NCBI RefSeq assembly: GCF_008000895.1
Contig: NZ_CP042823.1
Location: 2,818,001-2,882,000 of the forward strand
From: Methylobacterium sp. WL1
GTDB lineage: Bacteria; Pseudomonadota; Alphaproteobacteria; Rhizobiales; Beijerinckiaceae
Direction: 5' to 3'
Length of the DNA: 64,000 bases
Part shown: piece after piece, positions 62,777 to 64,000 of the stretch
Numbering within the stretch: the stretch's first letter is position 1
Layout: each line of letters starts with the position of its first letter
Translations under genes and position numbers: made by a program
The notes under the pieces: generated by a model
What the model was told of the DNA's origin: nothing
Seen by the model: the letters and a program-made list of their open reading frames with translations, nothing else
The model's database searches: none

Positions 62777-63007
62777 ATGGCGCAGCGAGAGTCGGCCCGG
62801 ACGATCCGCGTCACTGCCGCAGCGCATCTGACCGTGCAAAACACGCTCGCCTGCCTCTCACGCGATGCTGGCCAGCCCGAGCAATACGAGTACGTCGTCC
62901 CCCGCCGATACGCGGGGCACATCGCGTCGGCCGAGGTCGCCCTCCGTGCGCTCAACGTGAACGAGTTCCAGGCATCCTATTCGGGGCTAAGGACGAGGCA
63001 CGGATGA
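62777..63007 (+). CDS. Small hypothetical protein
   Basis: 76 residues, MAQRESARTIRVTAAAHLTV and YVVPRRYAGHIASAEVALRA. A GTG nine codons upstream is an alternative start. No family. Confidence 0.45.
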   Translation: MAQRESARTIRVTAAAHLTVQNTLACLSRDAGQPEQYEYVVPRRYAGHIASAEVALRALNVNEFQASYSGLRTRHG

Positions 63008-63135
63008 TCTCCAAGGGAGACCGTGATCGGAAGCTAACGCGACAGCTTGTGGAGAGCTTCTTCCGGGACTGGCACAGACAGCCAAGGAGGAAGTCAAACA
63101 CCTCACGACATAAGGCGTGCGTTAACCAACAATAG
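63004..63135 (+). CDS. Very small basic protein
   Basis: 43 residues, Arg/Lys-rich (MISKGDRDRKLTRQLVESFF, then RDWHRQPRRKSNTSRHK). Start overlaps the previous stop (ATGA), the mark of a true coupled gene. Possibly nucleic-acid binding. Confidence 0.45.
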   Translation: MISKGDRDRKLTRQLVESFFRDWHRQPRRKSNTSRHKACVNQQ

Positions 63136-63335
63136 CGGTTCAGATGCGCAAACAGCGCAATCAGTTTGAAATCGGTCCGCAAGCAGCCGAGTGCAGATTG
63201 CCAGACAGCGCCCCATTCGATAGTCTGCCCGAGGCGATATTTTTACCTTAACACCATCGAGCGCTTTTCTTCGGCGTTTATACTCGGCTATTTCTTGCTC
63301 ACGCCCCGAGGGGTTCACAGCAGAAGGCCGCCGCA

Positions 63336-63911
63336 ATGGAAAATTTAAAGACCTGGACCAAGCCGACGCCGGGGCGCACCGCCAGGGCCAAGTTCTGGTC
63401 CGAGTTCCATGTCACCCGCATGGCCACGGACGCGAATTACCCGCGCATGGGGATCTACATCCCCCCCAGGCTGGCCGTGCATATGTGGGACTCCTCGCTG
63501 AGGGTCCTCGAAAAGCAGCGGGCGCTTCCGACGATGAAGGAGCAGGTCGCGGCGATGACGTTGTCCGTCAAGACGACGCCCTACGTGATCGCCGTCATCC
63601 CGTCTGAGGAGCGGCTCACGTTTAAGTGGGTCAAGGGGTGCCAGGATTTCCTCGATTCGAGAAAGGAGATCTGGGCTCTGGCCGGTGCGGGTGTCCTGCT
63701 CATGCCGACATGGTACTGGCTGGAGATGCTGCTGATCGCGTACGGCGACCGCCAAGAGGCGCAACCGTTTCGCAGGAATGCGATCAGGGATGAGGGCCGC
63801 GGTGCCGTGCGGTACGCGCGCGAAATGGTGACGTTGATCGGGACCGAGGAGCACGCGGGCCCGCAGCCGAACTACCAAATCCTTAGCGTTCCCGTGACCG
63901 ACGATCATTGA
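63336..63911 (+). CDS. Hypothetical protein
   Basis: 191 residues, mostly soluble. One hydrophobic stretch lies at about 111-135 (EIWALAGAGVLLMPTWYWLE). It reads YPRMGIYIPPRLAVHMWDSS and DEGRGAVRYAREMVTLIGTE. 200 bases upstream are free of genes and should hold its promoter. No family recognised. Confidence 0.55.
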   Translation: MENLKTWTKPTPGRTARAKFWSEFHVTRMATDANYPRMGIYIPPRLAVHMWDSSLRVLEKQRALPTMKEQVAAMTLSVKTTPYVIAVIPSEERLTFKWVKGCQDFLDSRKEIWALAGAGVLLMPTWYWLEMLLIAYGDRQEAQPFRRNAIRDEGRGAVRYAREMVTLIGTEEHAGPQPNYQILSVPVTDDH

Positions 63912-64000
63912 CGAATGGAGAGAATCGGCCGGCGGCCATTGTGGCATGCTGGCCAATGGATACGCTTGCCTTTGAGACGGCGCCGCCGCTCAACTGACAA

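Noticed and set aside
1..64000. CRISPR array, rRNA or tRNA genes
   Set aside because: No regularly spaced repeats and no cloverleaf or rRNA-like stretch was recognised by eye; a tRNA scan was not possible.

Overview
The window is high-GC, densely coded alphaproteobacterial DNA. A lanthanide-type methanol dehydrogenase (XoxF), the codon use and the mix of stress genes point to Methylobacterium/Methylorubrum or a close relative. It reads as an accessory region (genomic island or large plasmid). Metal, anion and redox stress genes are bounded by insertion-sequence scars, followed by a block of small unknown genes of prophage or plasmid type. No rRNA, tRNA or CRISPR array was seen.

Layout. (1) 1-6.8 kb: copper defence, with the CusB/CusA efflux pump, a cysteine-rich four-helix copper-binding protein, a CueR-type regulator with a perfect operator palindrome, a glutaredoxin-MauE fusion and a DUF4396 protein. 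(2) 6.8-9 kb: decayed DNA with a 137-bp MITE-like element and an IS5-type element whose transposase is frameshifted by one extra CGCA unit. (3) 9-11.5 kb: a family 4 glycosyltransferase and an alpha/beta hydrolase. (4) 12.3-18.5 kb: an envelope module with a PAP2 phosphatase, three COG4705 membrane proteins, a small exported protein, a QseBC-like two-component system and an EamA transporter. (5) 18.9-25.7 kb: a CzcBA-type RND pump divergent from an OmpR/kinase pair. (6) 25.9-37.4 kb: a sulfite-oxidation and stress module with an ECF sigma factor and its anti-sigma, a SorA-like dehydrogenase with cytochrome c, a second sulfite-oxidase-family protein, two YVTN propellers, DUF305, DUF202, a LysR regulator, a YeiH-type exporter and an adenylate cyclase. 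A shared promoter motif, GGAATAAA-N12-GCATCC, sits before most of its transcription units. (7) 37.6-42.9 kb: a second envelope module with SulP and phosphoglycerate-mutase remnants, a fourth COG4705 protein, an RpiR regulator with a candidate operator, an FTR1-like membrane protein, a second PAP2 and an intact histidine phosphatase. (8) 42.9-45.3 kb: an orphan xoxF and a candidate ~93-nt small RNA. (9) 45.5-50.2 kb: a fluoride riboswitch controlling a CLC-F fluoride antiporter and a DUF190 protein, then truncated nhaA and kup. (10) 50.2-53.8 kb: a pile-up of IS3, IS110 and partial transposases that cut kup. (11) 54.2-64 kb: about twenty short, mostly co-directional unknown genes with overlapping stops and starts, one HTH protein, a DnaA box next to palindromic repeats, and a hairpin leader used twice before GTG starts.

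How it works together: most recognisable genes keep toxic ions or oxyanions out (Cu, divalent metals, fluoride, sulfite) or remodel the envelope. Each stress block carries its own local regulator: CueR, two two-component systems, an ECF sigma factor, RpiR and a riboswitch. The envelope module appears in two copies, one partly decayed, which suggests duplication or repeated acquisition. Functions in the 54-64 kb block could not be assigned.
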